Positions 1 through 10,297 of a DNA stretch of 64,000 bases are shown one piece after another. Position numbers and translations under genes: made by a program. How positions within the stretch are numbered: the first letter of the stretch is position 1; the number at the start of each line of letters is the position of its first letter. Below the pieces are notes generated by a model that was given only the letters and a program-made list of their open reading frames with translations, had not been told where the DNA came from and did not search any database. This stretch comes from Diplonema papillatum (Eukaryota > Euglenozoa > Diplonemea > Diplonemida > Diplonemidae): assembly GCA_030068145.1 (NCBI GenBank), contig JAPJBO010000337.1, positions 157,410-221,409 on the forward strand. Direction: 5' to 3'.

Positions 1-1879
1 GTGGAACGAGGAGAACGCACAACGACCGGTCAGTTCGATAAGCTTTGAAGCCGTAAGTAAGCCCTGCCCACAGCCCATCGCCCAGCCAGCGAGATGTCTC
101 CCGATTCATCGAGGGAATCCTTGAGGCACCTAAACGTACACGGTACTTGGGTTGTTTGGGCAAATCAATCAGGGTAGGTGGTGACCTCGCAGTAGCCATC
201 TTCTCTCACTCTCTAAGGCCTCTGCGGGGTTTACCCCATCGCTAGGAATTCTGCTTACTGGTCTGTCTGCGCCTTTTGTGTTCGCTGACGTAAAGTCTGC
301 GGGATACTTCTTGGTCATGATTGCAAGAAAGAACGAAGAGGAATCAAACCATCCAGGGTAAACCTATCACTTACATTGCGTAGGGGCAAGATGAAAATAC
401 CCGTCCAGGGGACTCACGGAAATAAGCTTGTTTGGACAAGGTCACAGGGGGAAGGGAGGGTGGGTTTTCTTCCCGTCCAACGACACCCCCCCCAACCACC
501 TGGTTCTTGGGTGGCTTGACGACTGCGAAGCAGCATTCCCGCAGTGAGACTGTAATAATGCCACTGCTCCTCTTTCTACCTTTCTTGGTTCAAAGTGACA
601 AGTGCAAGGTGCCGAAGTAGAATTCGCGCGCGAAAACCCAGCAAGGTATGGTAAGGAAGAAGATGGACTCGCTTCACGAAGGCACCGTGCTGCACGAAAA
701 AACGGCGAAAGAGGAAAAAGCGGAGCGGGAGGGGTGCTGGTTCGATCCTGCGGGCGCCTCTACGGACCGTCGTACAGCGACGGTTTTCCCGGGCAAGCAT
801 GAGAGAACGATACGTAGAGAGTGGTACCCCAGCTGTCGAGACGTAAAAAAGAACGGTGGATCCAGCTTGGATCATTTTCTTGACCGCAGATCATTGGTCA
901 AGCACATCACCATACGATTTATCTAGAAAGGGCTCTCCCTTCGTCGATCTTCGAGACCGTCCCGACCTAGTGGAATTCCCCCCGGGTTGGTAAACAGGGG
1001 GGATGCAGATGATGCAGCTGGTAGGTAGGCTTTCTTCAGTCGCTATGGGTGGCCGAAATCATCTTGTTTACAGAAGAAATGCGACGTGATGCCACGTGGA
1101 ACTCGTCATCTCTTGTGGTCGTTTGAACTACCCTACGCATCAAGACTAGTTGCGTCCGTTTTCGGACGCAAGAAGGGAGATGCCGCTGCTCACCCTGCCG
1201 GATCTATGTTGCAACAGCATGTAGGTCCGCCACAGTGCTGATGCTATGTCGAATTTCACGGGCACGGCGGCGCTTGGCACAGAGGGGTTCTCCACATAGA
1301 GGTCGGCTACATTGTAGACCAGCAGGCACCGCAGATAGCACTTCGGGCATGTCTCTTTTTATCTAGAATGTCCAGAAGAAGCTCACTGTGATCGCGGTAT
1401 AATTTCCTCCGATTACCGGAAGAACGGAAAACAGCAATGCTCATCCGAGTGAATGAATTATTAGCGCTATTTGTGGCTTTTAGAAGGCGGTATTGTTGGT
1501 AAGTCTCCTGCTGACAGCAGAGGCTTAAAGGAAAAGGGGTGAATTAACTCCTGGGTGGTGGTACAGGCTCTTTTTAAAAGAGTTTTTTTTACGTTGCCAT
1601 CAGTGCTCCCGCTAACCTCATTTTTAGTGAGGAAACCCAAAAACCTGGGTGAGGCTTTTTTTTCTCCCCCGCTAGGCTCTCGCGTTTGGTGCAGCCTCCG
1701 GCCCCCCCGGCGAACGGTACCAACGGGAAAAAGGTGAAGAATTTCTCATGAGGGATTCCTCACCCTCTTTTTTTCAGCCTCTTTTTTTTTTGAGGAATTC
1801 CTCGCACGTTTTCGTTAGCGGGAGCACTGAGTTGTCATAATTTTTTTTCCCGGAACTCTGACCTTCTGGTTGAGGCGAG
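1..1879. other. Left spacer, no gene recognised
   Basis: Mixed-composition sequence with short open frames on both strands. None shows coding bias or a recognisable domain. The only item worth noting is a possible minus-strand first exon at 259-318, listed separately. The T-rich stretches around 1560-1850 contain partly self-complementary blocks but no clear element boundary. Confidence 0.5.
259..318 (-). CDS. possible initial exon (20 codons)
   Basis: On the minus strand an ATG at 318 is preceded by a pyrimidine-rich stretch. It opens 20 codons (MTKKYPADFTSANTKGADRP) that end at a good donor, CCA|GTAAGC, in phase 0. Composition and the consensus donor suggest a first exon. I could not find the following exon in the remaining 258 bases, so the rest would lie outside the window. 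Too short to assign a family. Chance occurrence is a real alternative. Confidence 0.3.
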
Positions 1880-1981
1880 TCACTGCACAGCGAGCAGACA
1901 TGAGCAGCTGTTCAGGTCCCAGCTGCCGCCCAGGTTCAGCGTCTCCAGCGCTTCATCGGTGTCCTGGTACAGCTCCGCCAT
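1880..1981 (-). CDS. 33-codon GC-rich ORF, LRR-like scrap
   Basis: A short GC-rich island reads ATG to TGA on the minus strand. The product contains LYQDTDEALETLNLGGSWDL, which looks like one leucine-rich-repeat turn (LxxLxLxx). No neighbouring exon was found, so this may be a small gene, an orphan exon, or the relic of an LRR gene. The coding look rests on composition and this one motif. No function is assigned. Confidence 0.3.
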   Translation of the reverse strand: MAELYQDTDEALETLNLGGSWDLNSCSCLLAVQ

Positions 1982-2414
1982 CACCCCCCCACCCTCCCGT
2001 CGACAGCAAGTGTCAGACTAGCCCTCTCAGTTTCACTGAGGGAGTTTGATGCGAAGTCGGCGAGCGAACTTTACATTCAGAGTGTGGTTGGGTGAAAAAG
2101 AAAAGGTTGAGAATTCTGATCAACCCCACACGTCTCTTGAGCACGGACAGGAGAGAGAAATGGACGAGACCTGGTGGAGGAACAATCGGGCCTGTCCGCG
2201 CCGTTTCAAGAAGATGGTAGCTCAATGCCCAAACAGGACAATGCCAGCTGCCGGGGGGACATGAACGTGCTTGGACTGGCATTTAAGTGGGTGGGGGAAT
2301 CTTGTTGTCGAAGATTGCGCGTTCGGGTCAAGGCGTCACATTCGGCCGCGGTCCACTTTCTACAGGCTCAGATCGAAAGTCGAGACTCGAAGGCAGCAGC
2401 CTGCACACGACACT

Positions 2415-2600
2415 CCCAAATAACATACTCGGAGAGGCCGTCAGGTGCTCATTTCGACGGAGGCTAGAGGATGGGAGAAGCAAAAATACAACTACAACAA
2501 AAGGTCTTCTCTTTTTTTAGAGTTAAAGTTTTTGTTGGACGCTAACTCCCACACGAAAAAAATCCAGATTCACCTGGGTTTCGTGTGGGCTACAGCACAT
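2415..2600. repeat. dispersed repeat family R4, copy 1
   Basis: Contains the blocks TCGACGGAGGCTAGAG, a short stretch encoding nothing, and CAGATTCACCTG followed by TTTCGTGTGGGCTACAGCAC. The same ordered blocks recur at 34715-34860, and a partial set at 59270-59330. Copies differ by indels, as expected of an old dispersed element. Confidence 0.65.
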
Positions 2601-2665
2601 TTCGGCCTCCTCGTGCAGTTCCACAATGCGGGTGCGTCTATTAGAAAAACAAAGCGCCGAACGAT

Positions 2666-3052
2666 TTAGGAAGAGGTCACGTTCGTCATGCACGTCTTGT
2701 AGTTCATGATCCCCCCGTTCAAGTTTGCGACGTGGCTGCAGCCTTGGTCGAGGGCGAGCTTGCACATGGTCATGCTCCTGTGGCCTCCGCGGCACATCAT
2801 GACAAGCGGTTTGTCTTCAGACTTCCCGTAGTCTGCGGACAGGCCAGCCTCCTCCAAAGCCTTTGCGAGCGACGTGGCCTGGATTTTGGACATAGGGACG
2901 TTGACCCACTTGTCTGACTTCACAGCGGCCGCCTTGAGCTCGTCCGGCTCGCGCACGTCGAGGACAAGCCCCTTCCCGCTGGGACCCTCCACAAGCTCTG
3001 CCGCCTGCTGCGGTGTGATCTCGGCCGGCTTCGTGCTCCAGTTGATCGACAT
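2666..3052 (-). CDS. single-domain rhodanese (paralogue A)
   Basis: A 128-residue protein spanning one rhodanese domain. It starts MSINWSTKPAEITPQQAAEL, has the substrate-side strand VLDVREPDEL near residues 28-37, and carries the active-site loop CRGGHRS near residue 90. The six-residue CxxGxR loop is typical of small thiosulfate or polysulfide sulfurtransferases, where the Cys carries the persulfide. I chose the ATG at 3052 because all three paralogues align from there, and the upstream in-frame extension is Lys/Ser-rich spacer-like sequence. No signal peptide or membrane segment is visible. Paralogues B and C have CRAGHRS, so the Ala-to-Gly change is specific to this copy. Probable cytosolic sulfur carrier or detoxification enzyme; substrate unknown. 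Confidence 0.85.
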   Translation of the reverse strand: MSINWSTKPAEITPQQAAELVEGPSGKGLVLDVREPDELKAAAVKSDKWVNVPMSKIQATSLAKALEEAGLSADYGKSEDKPLVMMCRGGHRSMTMCKLALDQGCSHVANLNGGIMNYKTCMTNVTSS

Positions 3053-3689
3053 ATTCTTTGGGTTTTCTTGCTTTTTAGACTGTTTCTTCTTTTTTGTTAC
3101 TATTTTGCGGTGTACGGGTTTGAATATCGGATCACTTCGCTTGTTGTACGGGCTGGCACTGGTGGTGGTGGAACTACTTCCTTTCTTTCGACGCAAGTAC
3201 CAGGGAAAGCCTGCTACACGGGAGCCAAGCTTCACGTGTTCGGCGGTACTGCAGAGCCACGGGTCTACGGGTCAAGAGGCTACTAATTTACCAAACTAAA
3301 GCATCAAGGCGTGGCGCACCTTGGGGCTTGGCGCTTGCACTGAACACAAGCTCGTCGAGACGGTCAGCCACAGGGCAGAGCGGATGGGGTTGTGGCACTG
3401 CTGCCTCCGACTCAAGTGACCGTCACGTTCCTGGACCAGGAGCGGCCTTTTTCTTTTTCTTTTCTTCTTCTTTCTTCGACGACGCAAGTGTAAAGCTGCT
3501 GGCGTGCTGCTTCAAGTCTTGCGGGTTCTTCTTACCGGCGGGGTTCGTTCATCAGAGTTACCGAGACAGAGCGGGCGGCTGATTCCCGTCTCAGATTCTC
3601 TCTGCCCGTAGGCCAGCGGATTGGTGCCCAACGGTGTACGAGTACTGAGGTGGCTATGGAGTCTTCCTGGCAGAACCTCTATCAACGGG

Positions 3690-4890
3690 CCAGTGGAGGT
3701 GGCCGGTGTCCGACGGGTGAGCTAGTTACTAGCTGTTTCGCTCTGCCAGGTTCTGCCGCGGGCATCCGCGCTGTCCGGTATGCTACCTAAAGGAGTGGCT
3801 AGTAGCGGGGTTTCCCGCGCCGTGCGATTAATTCGTTGGCCGGCTGTGGCGAGGCGCAGACCAAAGTCTGCGCGGAATGCTGACGCCGCGGTGCTGTCGG
3901 ATTCACCAGCGAAGGCAGAAAGGTGGCAAGCGGTGTCGGGAGACCGCACGCGAAACCCCACACGGGTGAGAGACGAAGAGGGAGGAAACTGGGCGGTGAC
4001 ACCACCCACGAGAAGACTTCGCTCGTCGGCCGCTGGGTCCCCCGAGCTCGTGTCTCTTGTGCACACTCAGTGGTAGAGAGACAAGCGAGGTCGGTGAGCC
4101 AGGTGACAGAAAACCGATGTCTACTCTCAGCCGGCACGGTTACTACCGTTTGAAGACTCGCAGCTCTTTAAATCGAGATCGATGAGTCATTCATTTGGTG
4201 GTGTTGCCGGGGGGGGGGGGGCTGTGTTGGCCACTAGTAGAGTGTGCAGAAGCACACGTGGTGCGGTTTGCCATTCCTCCTAATAGCAGAGGAAAGGAAA
4301 CGGCCATTTCTGTTGGCGATGCTAGGGTGCGAAAAAAGAGAGAAATGGGGTTGTGTCCGGAATGTGTCCGGAACGTGCTCACATGGTGTGGCCTATGTGC
4401 TCCCTGCAGTCCTTTGTCACACGAGGTCGCCAAGTAGGACTGAGGGTCGGCAGACAGGGCGGCGATGGTGAGCTTGATTCGCAGGCAGTGGCTGCTCATA
4501 GCGTCCCAGGACAGCACTGTCAACTCCCTCCGGGAGAAAGGCGTGGGGAAACAGGTCGCTGGGAAGGGTCAATTCCAATGGCACTGCTGCTACAGGCAGT
4601 GATACGGATTGACATCCCTCCACGATCGCCGGGAACTTCTTCTAAACGAAGAAGCGTGCGGAAGCACGAGGGGTTCAAAGAAGCAAAACTGCTGCAATCG
4701 TGCAGCACACCTGCTAACCGGTGTGGTTTGTGTGACCTCGAGTGCTTGGGGCACCTGGGTTCAACTGAAGGGATGGGGCGGCGTGAATAGGGTGGGGTTC
4801 GGTTATTCGTTGTTCGGCGACGTTCGATGAGCAAGAACTGCGCTTACGAAGACGTCACGTTCGTCATGCAGCTTGTGTAGTTAATGATCT
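3690..4890. repeat. segmental duplication, proximal copy
   Basis: This spacer aligns in order with 6190-7600. Shared blocks include TTTCGCTCTGCCAG and GCGGGCATCCGC near the start, CGAGAAGACTTCG, TCATTCATTTGGTGGTGTTG, and GTTCGGCGACGTTCGATGA immediately before a rhodanese 3' end. The proximal copy ends in a rhodanese scrap (4844-4891), whereas the distal one leads into intact paralogue C. The spacer is far more diverged than the rhodanese genes themselves. Confidence 0.75.
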
Positions 4891-4891
4891 G
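4844..4891 (-). pseudogene. 3' remnant of a fourth rhodanese gene
   Basis: Reading on the minus strand, only about 13 terminal codons of the rhodanese family remain: INYTSCMTNVTSS followed by TAA. Upstream of them (4892 onward) the sequence is unrelated. The flanking GTTCGGCGACGTTCGATGA block is shared with paralogues B and C. It is therefore a truncated family member left by the local duplications, not an independent gene. Confidence 0.8.
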
Positions 4892-5172
4892 GAGTTTTAT
4901 GTCAGCTAAATCCGACCAAAGCCTTCGTGGGCTTTGCAATTCGACACAAACAGAAGCAATTCTCGTTTTGTCCGGCGAGCGCTTTGGCGGAACTGATGTG
5001 AAAGCGAGCACGAAGAGGACGGATGCGCGATCTGTCTAGCCACCTGCGAACGTAGGCGATGCCCCACCTGCTGCGTTGGGAACACTCCGCAAAAAGCAAA
5101 GCAGCTGAAGGGATGGGACGATAGGGTTCGGTTATTCATTGTTCGGCGACGTTCGATGAGCAAGAACTGCGC

Positions 5173-5583
5173 TTACGAAGACGTCACGTTCTTCATGCAG
5201 CTTTTGTAGTTAATGATCCCACCGTTCAGGTTTGCGACGTGGGTGCAGCCTTGGTCGAGGGCAAGCTTGCACATGGTCATGCTCCTGTGGCCGGCACGGC
5301 ACATCATGACAAGCGGTTTGTCTTCAGACTTCCCGTAGTCTGCGGACAGGCCAGCCTCTTCCAAAGCCTTCGCGAGCGACGTGGCCTGGATTCTGGACAT
5401 AGGGACGTTGACCCACTTGTCTGACTTCACAGCGGTCGCCTTGAGCTCGTCCGGCTCGCGCACGTCGAGGACAAGCCCCTTCCCGCTGGGACCCTCCACA
5501 AGCTCTGCCGCCTGCTGCGGCGAGATTACGGCTGGCTTCTTGCTCCAGCTGATCGGCATATCCTTTGTGGTGTTGTTTCCCAT
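5173..5583 (-). CDS. single-domain rhodanese (paralogue B), N-extended
   Basis: 136 residues if started at the ATG at 5583, or 128 from the ATG at 5559 that matches its paralogues. The domain is intact: DVREPDEL strand and CRAGHRS active-site loop. The extra eight residues read MGNNTTKD. Gly at position 2 with Thr at position 6 fits the N-myristoylation consensus MGxxxS/T, a feature absent from A and C. I favour 5583 because it is the first in-frame ATG after the changed leader. If correct, this copy could be membrane-tethered while A and C are soluble. The upstream open frame to 6000 overlaps a dispersed repeat and is not counted as coding. Confidence 0.85.
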   Translation of the reverse strand: MGNNTTKDMPISWSKKPAVISPQQAAELVEGPSGKGLVLDVREPDELKATAVKSDKWVNVPMSRIQATSLAKALEEAGLSADYGKSEDKPLVMMCRAGHRSMTMCKLALDQGCTHVANLNGGIINYKSCMKNVTSS

Positions 5584-5798
5584 CCCTTTGGTTTTTCGCC
5601 GGCCTAGTACAATGAGACGTTGGAAGAAGACGTTAGAGGAGGAAGAAGAGAACTCTTCTTCGGGGGTTGGGGTGTTTATTGCGACGCAGCGAGCGTCGGG
5701 GCCCGTGGAGAAACACAGGACCACCTTGCTCCTGTCCTCGCGAGCGGGGCCGTAGGGGAGCTCGCACAAATAGTTCGCACTTGAAACCCTTTTGCTCC

Positions 5799-6080
5799 TC
5801 CGGGGATTGCAAGGACGTGCTTGGAATGGGTATGTGCTCAACACCGCACTGGTCCCGTCTGCGCCGTGTTTCGGTCCTTTAAGCCACGGACACATGAGGC
5901 GGACCATCATCAGCGTGGAACCTGAGTGTCTGCAGACAGGACTGCGGTGTGAGTCTGGTTTGTCAGGCGGCTGTTCGTAGCTCGTCACAGCCAGGACCAC
6001 CCGTGCTACTAGAGCACAGGCGAATCCGTCACGGGGAGAAGGCCCCTACAACCGTGTCTGAGCAATCAGTTGCTCCTCCT
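5799..6080. repeat. dispersed repeat family R1, full-length-like copy
   Basis: The best copy of a family of roughly 280 bp. Landmark blocks are GTCTGCGCCGTGTTTCGGTC, AGCCACGGACACA, AGGCGGACCATCATC, GCGTGGAACCTGAGTGTCTG, TTTGTCAGGCGGCTGTTCG and AGAGCACAGGCGAATCC. Further copies lie at 33851-33997, 39641-39848 and 41990-42330. Degraded pieces lie near 4390, 7030, 9435, 33305 and 45750. It has no open frame, terminal repeat or tail that would identify its class. Confidence 0.75.
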
Positions 6081-6189
6081 GGGAGGGTTTCCTTCCGCGT
6101 GATTGGCACACGGAAAAGGGCAACCCGCAGACGTGGTCCCTCCTGCGAGTCAACGGGCCCTCTTTTCCGTTGCGAGAAGGTGTCAATTG

Positions 6190-7594
6190 ACAGACTAGTC
6201 GTTTCGCTCTGCCAGTTCTGCGGCGGGCATCCGCAGCAGCATCATAATACGATATTGGTCCTGGAATTACTGCGGGTGCTGGCACCAGACTTGTCCACCA
6301 ATTGTGGTCATGGACAGGTTTAGATGTCATCCATTGCTTCTAACGTACTAAGTACGTGTCGAGGCTATTTCTCTTCGCTGCCTCAGCAGTGTTGCTATTG
6401 GGCAATTTGCGTACCTGCTGCCATCCTTAGATGTGGTAGCCGTTTCTCAGGCGCTGGCCGGTATTCTACTGACAGGTAGTAGCCGTGGTCGGGTTATTAT
6501 TTTGTTGGCAGGCTTCATCCCGAGCTGTGGGGAGGCGCAGACCAAAATCTGTGCGGAGTGTTGAGGCTGCGGTGCTGTCAGATTCTCCGGCGAAGGTAGA
6601 AATGTGGCAAAGCGCGGTGTCGGGAGCCCAAACGGGCGAGATACGAAGAGGGAAGAAACTGGGCAGTGACACCACCCACGAGAAGACTTCGTTCGTCGGC
6701 CTCTTGGTCGTCCAAGCTCGTGTCTCTTGTGCACACTCTGTGGTTGACAGACGAGCGAGGTCGGTGAGCCAGGTGAGGGCAGAAAAACAGTCTCTATTCT
6801 CAGCCGGCACGGTTACTACCGTTTGAAGTCACTTAGCACTTCAATCGAGATCGATGACTCATTCATTTGGTGGTGTTGCCGGGGGGCCTGTGTTGGAGGC
6901 CACTAGTAGAGTGTGCAGAAGCACACGTGGTGCGATTGCCATTCCTCCTAATACGGAGGAAAGGAAACGGCCACTTCTGTTGGCGATGCTAGGGTGCGAA
7001 AAAGAGAGAAAGGGAGAATGCGCTCGCGTTTCGTGTCCCATCTGCTCCGTGTTGCGGTCCTTTGTTGCACGAGGTCGCCAAGTAGGACTGAGTGTCGGCA
7101 GACAGGGCGGCGATGGTGAGCTTGATTTGCAGGCAGCGGCTGCTCGTAGCGTCCCTGCCAGGACAAGCCTACTAGAGCACATGACACTGCCAACTCCCTG
7201 GGGAACGAGGTCACTGGGAAGAGTCAATTCCACTCTGCTACAGGCAGTGATAGGGATTGACATCGTTTGCTAGCGTCTGGTCACCCTCCACGACCGCCCC
7301 GGGAACTTCTTCTAGACGAAGAAGCGTGCGGAAACGCAAGGGGTTCAAAGAGGCAAAACGGATGCAGCACGCCTGTATTCATGCTAGCCGATGTGGTTGT
7401 GTGTGTTGCGGACCCGTTTTAACGTGGTGCCTCCATTCACGAAAGTACGAATGTGGTTGTGGGTGTGTGTGTGTGTGTGACCTCGAGTGCCTTGGAGCAA
7501 CTGTAGGTTCAATTGAGGGGATGGGGCGGTGCGAAACGAGGGGGAGTTTTCGGTTGTTCGGTGTTCGGCGACGTTCGATGAAGAAGAACTGCGC
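6190..7594. repeat. segmental duplication, distal copy
   Basis: Diverged second copy of the 3690-4890 spacer, ending in the 3' end of rhodanese paralogue C. It contains a short GT microsatellite near 7462-7478 that the proximal copy lacks, and a truncated R1-like block near 7030-7190. Open frames here are short and not conserved between the two copies, so I read the block as non-coding. Confidence 0.7.
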
Positions 7595-7981
7595 TTACGA
7601 AGACGTCACGTTCTTCATGCAGGTCGTGTAGTTAATGATCCCACCGTTCAGGTTTGCGACGTGGGTGCAGCCTTGGTCGAGGGCAAGCTTGCACATGGTC
7701 ATGCTCCTGTGGCCGGCACGGCACATCATGACAAGCGGTTTGTCTTCAGACTTCCCGTAGTCTGCGGACAGGCCAGCCTCCTCCAAAGCCTTCGCGAGCG
7801 ACGTGGCCTGGATTCTGGACATAGGGACGTTGACCCACTTGTCTGACTTCACAGCGGTCGCCTTGAGCTCGTCCGGCTCGCGCACGTCGAGGACAAGCCC
7901 CTTCCCGCTGGGACCCTCCACAAGCTCTGCCGCCTGCTGCGGCGAGATCTCGGCCGGCTTCGCGCTCCAGTTGATCGACAT
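7595..7981 (-). CDS. single-domain rhodanese (paralogue C)
   Basis: 128 residues starting MSINWSAKPAEISPQQAAEL, with the same domain as A and B, including DVREPDEL and the catalytic loop CRAGHRS. Its body is almost identical to B, and its N-terminus matches A. The start at 7981 is fixed by alignment with A. The sequence 5' of the ATG differs from A and B, so each copy has its own leader and perhaps its own expression level. Predicted role: sulfur transfer from thiosulfate or persulfide donors. No targeting signal is visible. Confidence 0.85.
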   Translation of the reverse strand: MSINWSAKPAEISPQQAAELVEGPSGKGLVLDVREPDELKATAVKSDKWVNVPMSRIQATSLAKALEEAGLSADYGKSEDKPLVMMCRAGHRSMTMCKLALDQGCTHVANLNGGIINYTTCMKNVTSS

Positions 7982-8585
7982 ATTCTTTGTGTGCTTGTGG
8001 TGGTGTGTTCCTCTTTTTTCCTTGCCGTGGAACAATTTGCAAACGGTCGGGATGACTATTTTTCGGACGGGGAACATGTGTATTTTTAAGCTGCAAGCGA
8101 TCTGTGAAGAAACTGAACCGTTCAAATAGGACCCTCTCATCAGGATCACGACCAACTGCCACCGAGAAACCAGCTCCAGGATTTGAGTTCGGGAGAGTGC
8201 GGGCAACAATAATCGTTTTGCTTCTTTTTCTCGGGGTCGGATCATTTCGGCAGCAGTATGGCTCACCGAATTTGTTTTTCGCAGGGGCTAATACTGCAGG
8301 CTTCTAGCTTCATTTTTCCTCAGTTTTCCAAATTCCGTCTCACAAGCCAATTTGCTTTTCCCGCAAACCCTTTTTGAGCCGCCCGGCAGGGACTTATATG
8401 GGTCACGGAGATTTGGCGGGAAAGTTGGTATTGACCTTCGTCAGCGCTTACTGTTCCGGGCGACATACCAGCGGGTTCGGGGGGGGGCGGCGTGCAGCTT
8501 AAAGCCGTGGGCCACAGGTCACCGGGATAACAAGCAGACCCTTGTTGTCCTGATGCCTCTTCTTGCCGCACTGACAAGCTGACAC

Positions 8586-8772
8586 CTGGCTGGGCGAGCA
8601 TGACACAGTGCAGTGGGTGAAACTTGGGCAGTTGGAATGTTGCCTTTGGCAGATGTTTCCGACGCTGCTCGTCCCACGTTGGATGGACCTCAGCGAAGGA
8701 AGGCGAGCCCGTGACCAGCAACACGCTCGTGTGAATCTGCAGGTCCGCAACCAAAGGCGTGGCGCCGCGTAG
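8586..8772 (-). CDS. candidate internal exon, unknown protein
   Basis: Between an acceptor (CTTCCAG|CTACG) and a donor (CCAG|GTGTCA) a 187-nt open frame reads LRGATPLVADLQIHTSVLLV, then a Trp/His/Pro-containing segment ending in LAQPG. It has protein-like composition, unlike the surrounding spacer. Entry phase 0 is compatible with a donor at the end of the 10013-10297 exon (CGCGAG|GTTCCG), so it could be a further 3' exon of the giant gene, or it may belong to another gene. I do not recognise the family. Confidence 0.35.
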
Positions 8773-10012
8773 CTGGAAGATTGTTTTGCTTTGGGCGTGC
8801 CGGTTGATCGTTTTTCCCCACTTGTATTTGCCCTGTGTATATTAGGCAAGGAATTCTGATCAACCACCAAAACACGCTGTCTACGTCTTTTTAGCCTGCA
8901 CAATACATTGAAGGGCAACCCGCAAGATTGTTAGTAATAATAACGGGAGTTCGCCATAGAGGCTTTTCGTGTTATTCTGCAGATGTTTTTTTTGAGCTAT
9001 ATTTGTGTCCAGGTGTTCGTTCGTCTTCTTAACACGTGGTGTAGTGCGCGAAACATCTTTGCGCGCATGCGGGCTTTCAATACAACAACCCGCGCTGGCA
9101 GTTCTGCTGGGGCAACCCGATGGACGCCAGCCATATACAGGTACAAAAGAAGGGGAGCGGGAACGCGGGTCCAGATAATCTAACAACGGCAGGGTGGATT
9201 CTAGCGCTTCTAACAACATAGGGGTGGAACAAAATTGCAAGGGGCGACAATCTAGCAGCAGCCGCTGGGGTGCCAGCTAACAAAGCGGTTTGTTTATGAA
9301 CAAGAAAAACGTGTGGGGGCTGGCGGGGCTGGGAATGTATCTCTACTGGGAAAACAGTAGAAAGTGTTCCCTGTTGTTCCAGTAGCCCACGGGTGCAGGA
9401 AAGGGGAGCGCACAAACATGCCTCGCATGAGATGTGCTCAGCAGCATGTCCCATCTGCACCGTGTTTCGGTCCCCCAGCCACGGACACACTGGGTGGCCC
9501 CCGCCGTGGCCAGTCGATCCGTAGTTTGCAGCAAGAGTGCGCCGGGGTACGTTGAGGGCTAGAGAATAGAACGAACGCCGACTCAAAACGACGGAGGGGG
9601 AATCTTGACGGAGGGTCGGGTGGCTCGTCGTGCTTGCGGGTGAGCAAGCGGATGCTGTGTTTGCGGGTGCAAGCGGATACTCGCGTGTCCGAAGCATAGC
9701 TGCACAAGCTGGCCGACAACCCCATGACGGCGATAATCACACGAGCAAATTGCTGGCGCGCGGGCGTGATAGCTCGCTTGTGGCAGCCAAGCGGACACGG
9801 CCTACGATGTCCTCCCTGGACAAGCAGATCCAGCTAAGGGTTGAATTGATGAGACAGGTTGGTTTTGCCCCACTAATGGATAGAGAGCCCCCACCGGGCC
9901 GCCGCGTTCTGACAGCAGACGCGGGGTAGTACGAGTTCCCCTGGCAGGGTTTTGATGACGGCGGCGGTTTGTTCTGACTCTCCGTTTCCTCCGCCCACCG
10001 CAGACGCCACCC
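8773..10012. other. spacer with decayed repeats
   Basis: No gene seen. Contains a degraded R1 segment at about 9435-9540 (CACCGTGTTTCGGTC and CCACGGACACAC) and a block GAAGGGCAACCCGCAAGA near 8911 that recurs near 34207. A GGCTTTTCGTGTTATTCTGC block near 8960 recurs near 59350. The long minus-strand frame at 9077-9697 runs through the R1 piece and is not credible as a gene. Confidence 0.5.
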
Positions 10013-10297
10013 TCACGGCTGGACCGGAACCTCGCGATGGTATGACTTTCTGATGTACCGCACACATCCGTCGACCAACGCCAGATCGGCGGCCCCATCG
10101 CCGTTCTCGGCCAGCCACTTGCGAAGCTGCCGAAGCAGGATGAAGACGTGCGAGGGATCCTGCAGCGCGCCAGACTTCCGCATCGAAAGCAGGAACTTGA
10201 GAACACGGTCGGGCTGCTGCAGCAGCCCGCGCGTGTACCAAAGGAACCAAGCGACGCTGTCTCGGACCAGCTGCCTGTAGGCGGCCTCAATGTGTGC
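10013..10297 (-). CDS. probable terminal exon of the giant gene, helical domain
   Basis: A strong acceptor, CCACCTCTTTTCAG|GCACAC, opens 94 codons ending in TGA at 10013. The product begins AHIEAAYRQLVRDSVAWFLW and continues as amphipathic helices rich in Leu, Arg and Lys (RVLKFLLSMRKSG, LLRQLRKWLAENG). The frame enters in phase 0, matching the phase-0 donor GAG|GTGCGA that ends the 3663-codon exon at 12675. The upstream exon ends in a coiled coil, so the joint would extend it into a compact helical domain. I could not match the domain to a family. It could instead be a separate gene. Confidence 0.6.
   Translation of the reverse strand, partial: AHIEAAYRQLVRDSVAWFLWYTRGLLQQPDRVLKFLLSMRKSGALQDPSHVFILLRQLRKWLAENGDGAADLALVDGCVRYIRKSYHREVPVQP

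Noticed and set aside
740-780. tRNA-like T-arm (GGTTCGATCC)
   Set aside because: Flanking bases do not form a T-stem or acceptor stem, and no anticodon arm lies upstream.
3722-4137. Overlapping 98-114-codon ORFs on both strands in the rhodanese spacer
   Set aside because: The duplicated spacer at 6447-6826 does not preserve frame, so they are not maintained as coding.
5584-6000. Long in-frame N-terminal extension of rhodanese B
   Set aside because: It passes through an R1 repeat copy and is not shared by paralogues A and C.
9077-9697. 206-codon minus-strand ORF
   Set aside because: Runs through a degraded R1 repeat and has no coding bias.
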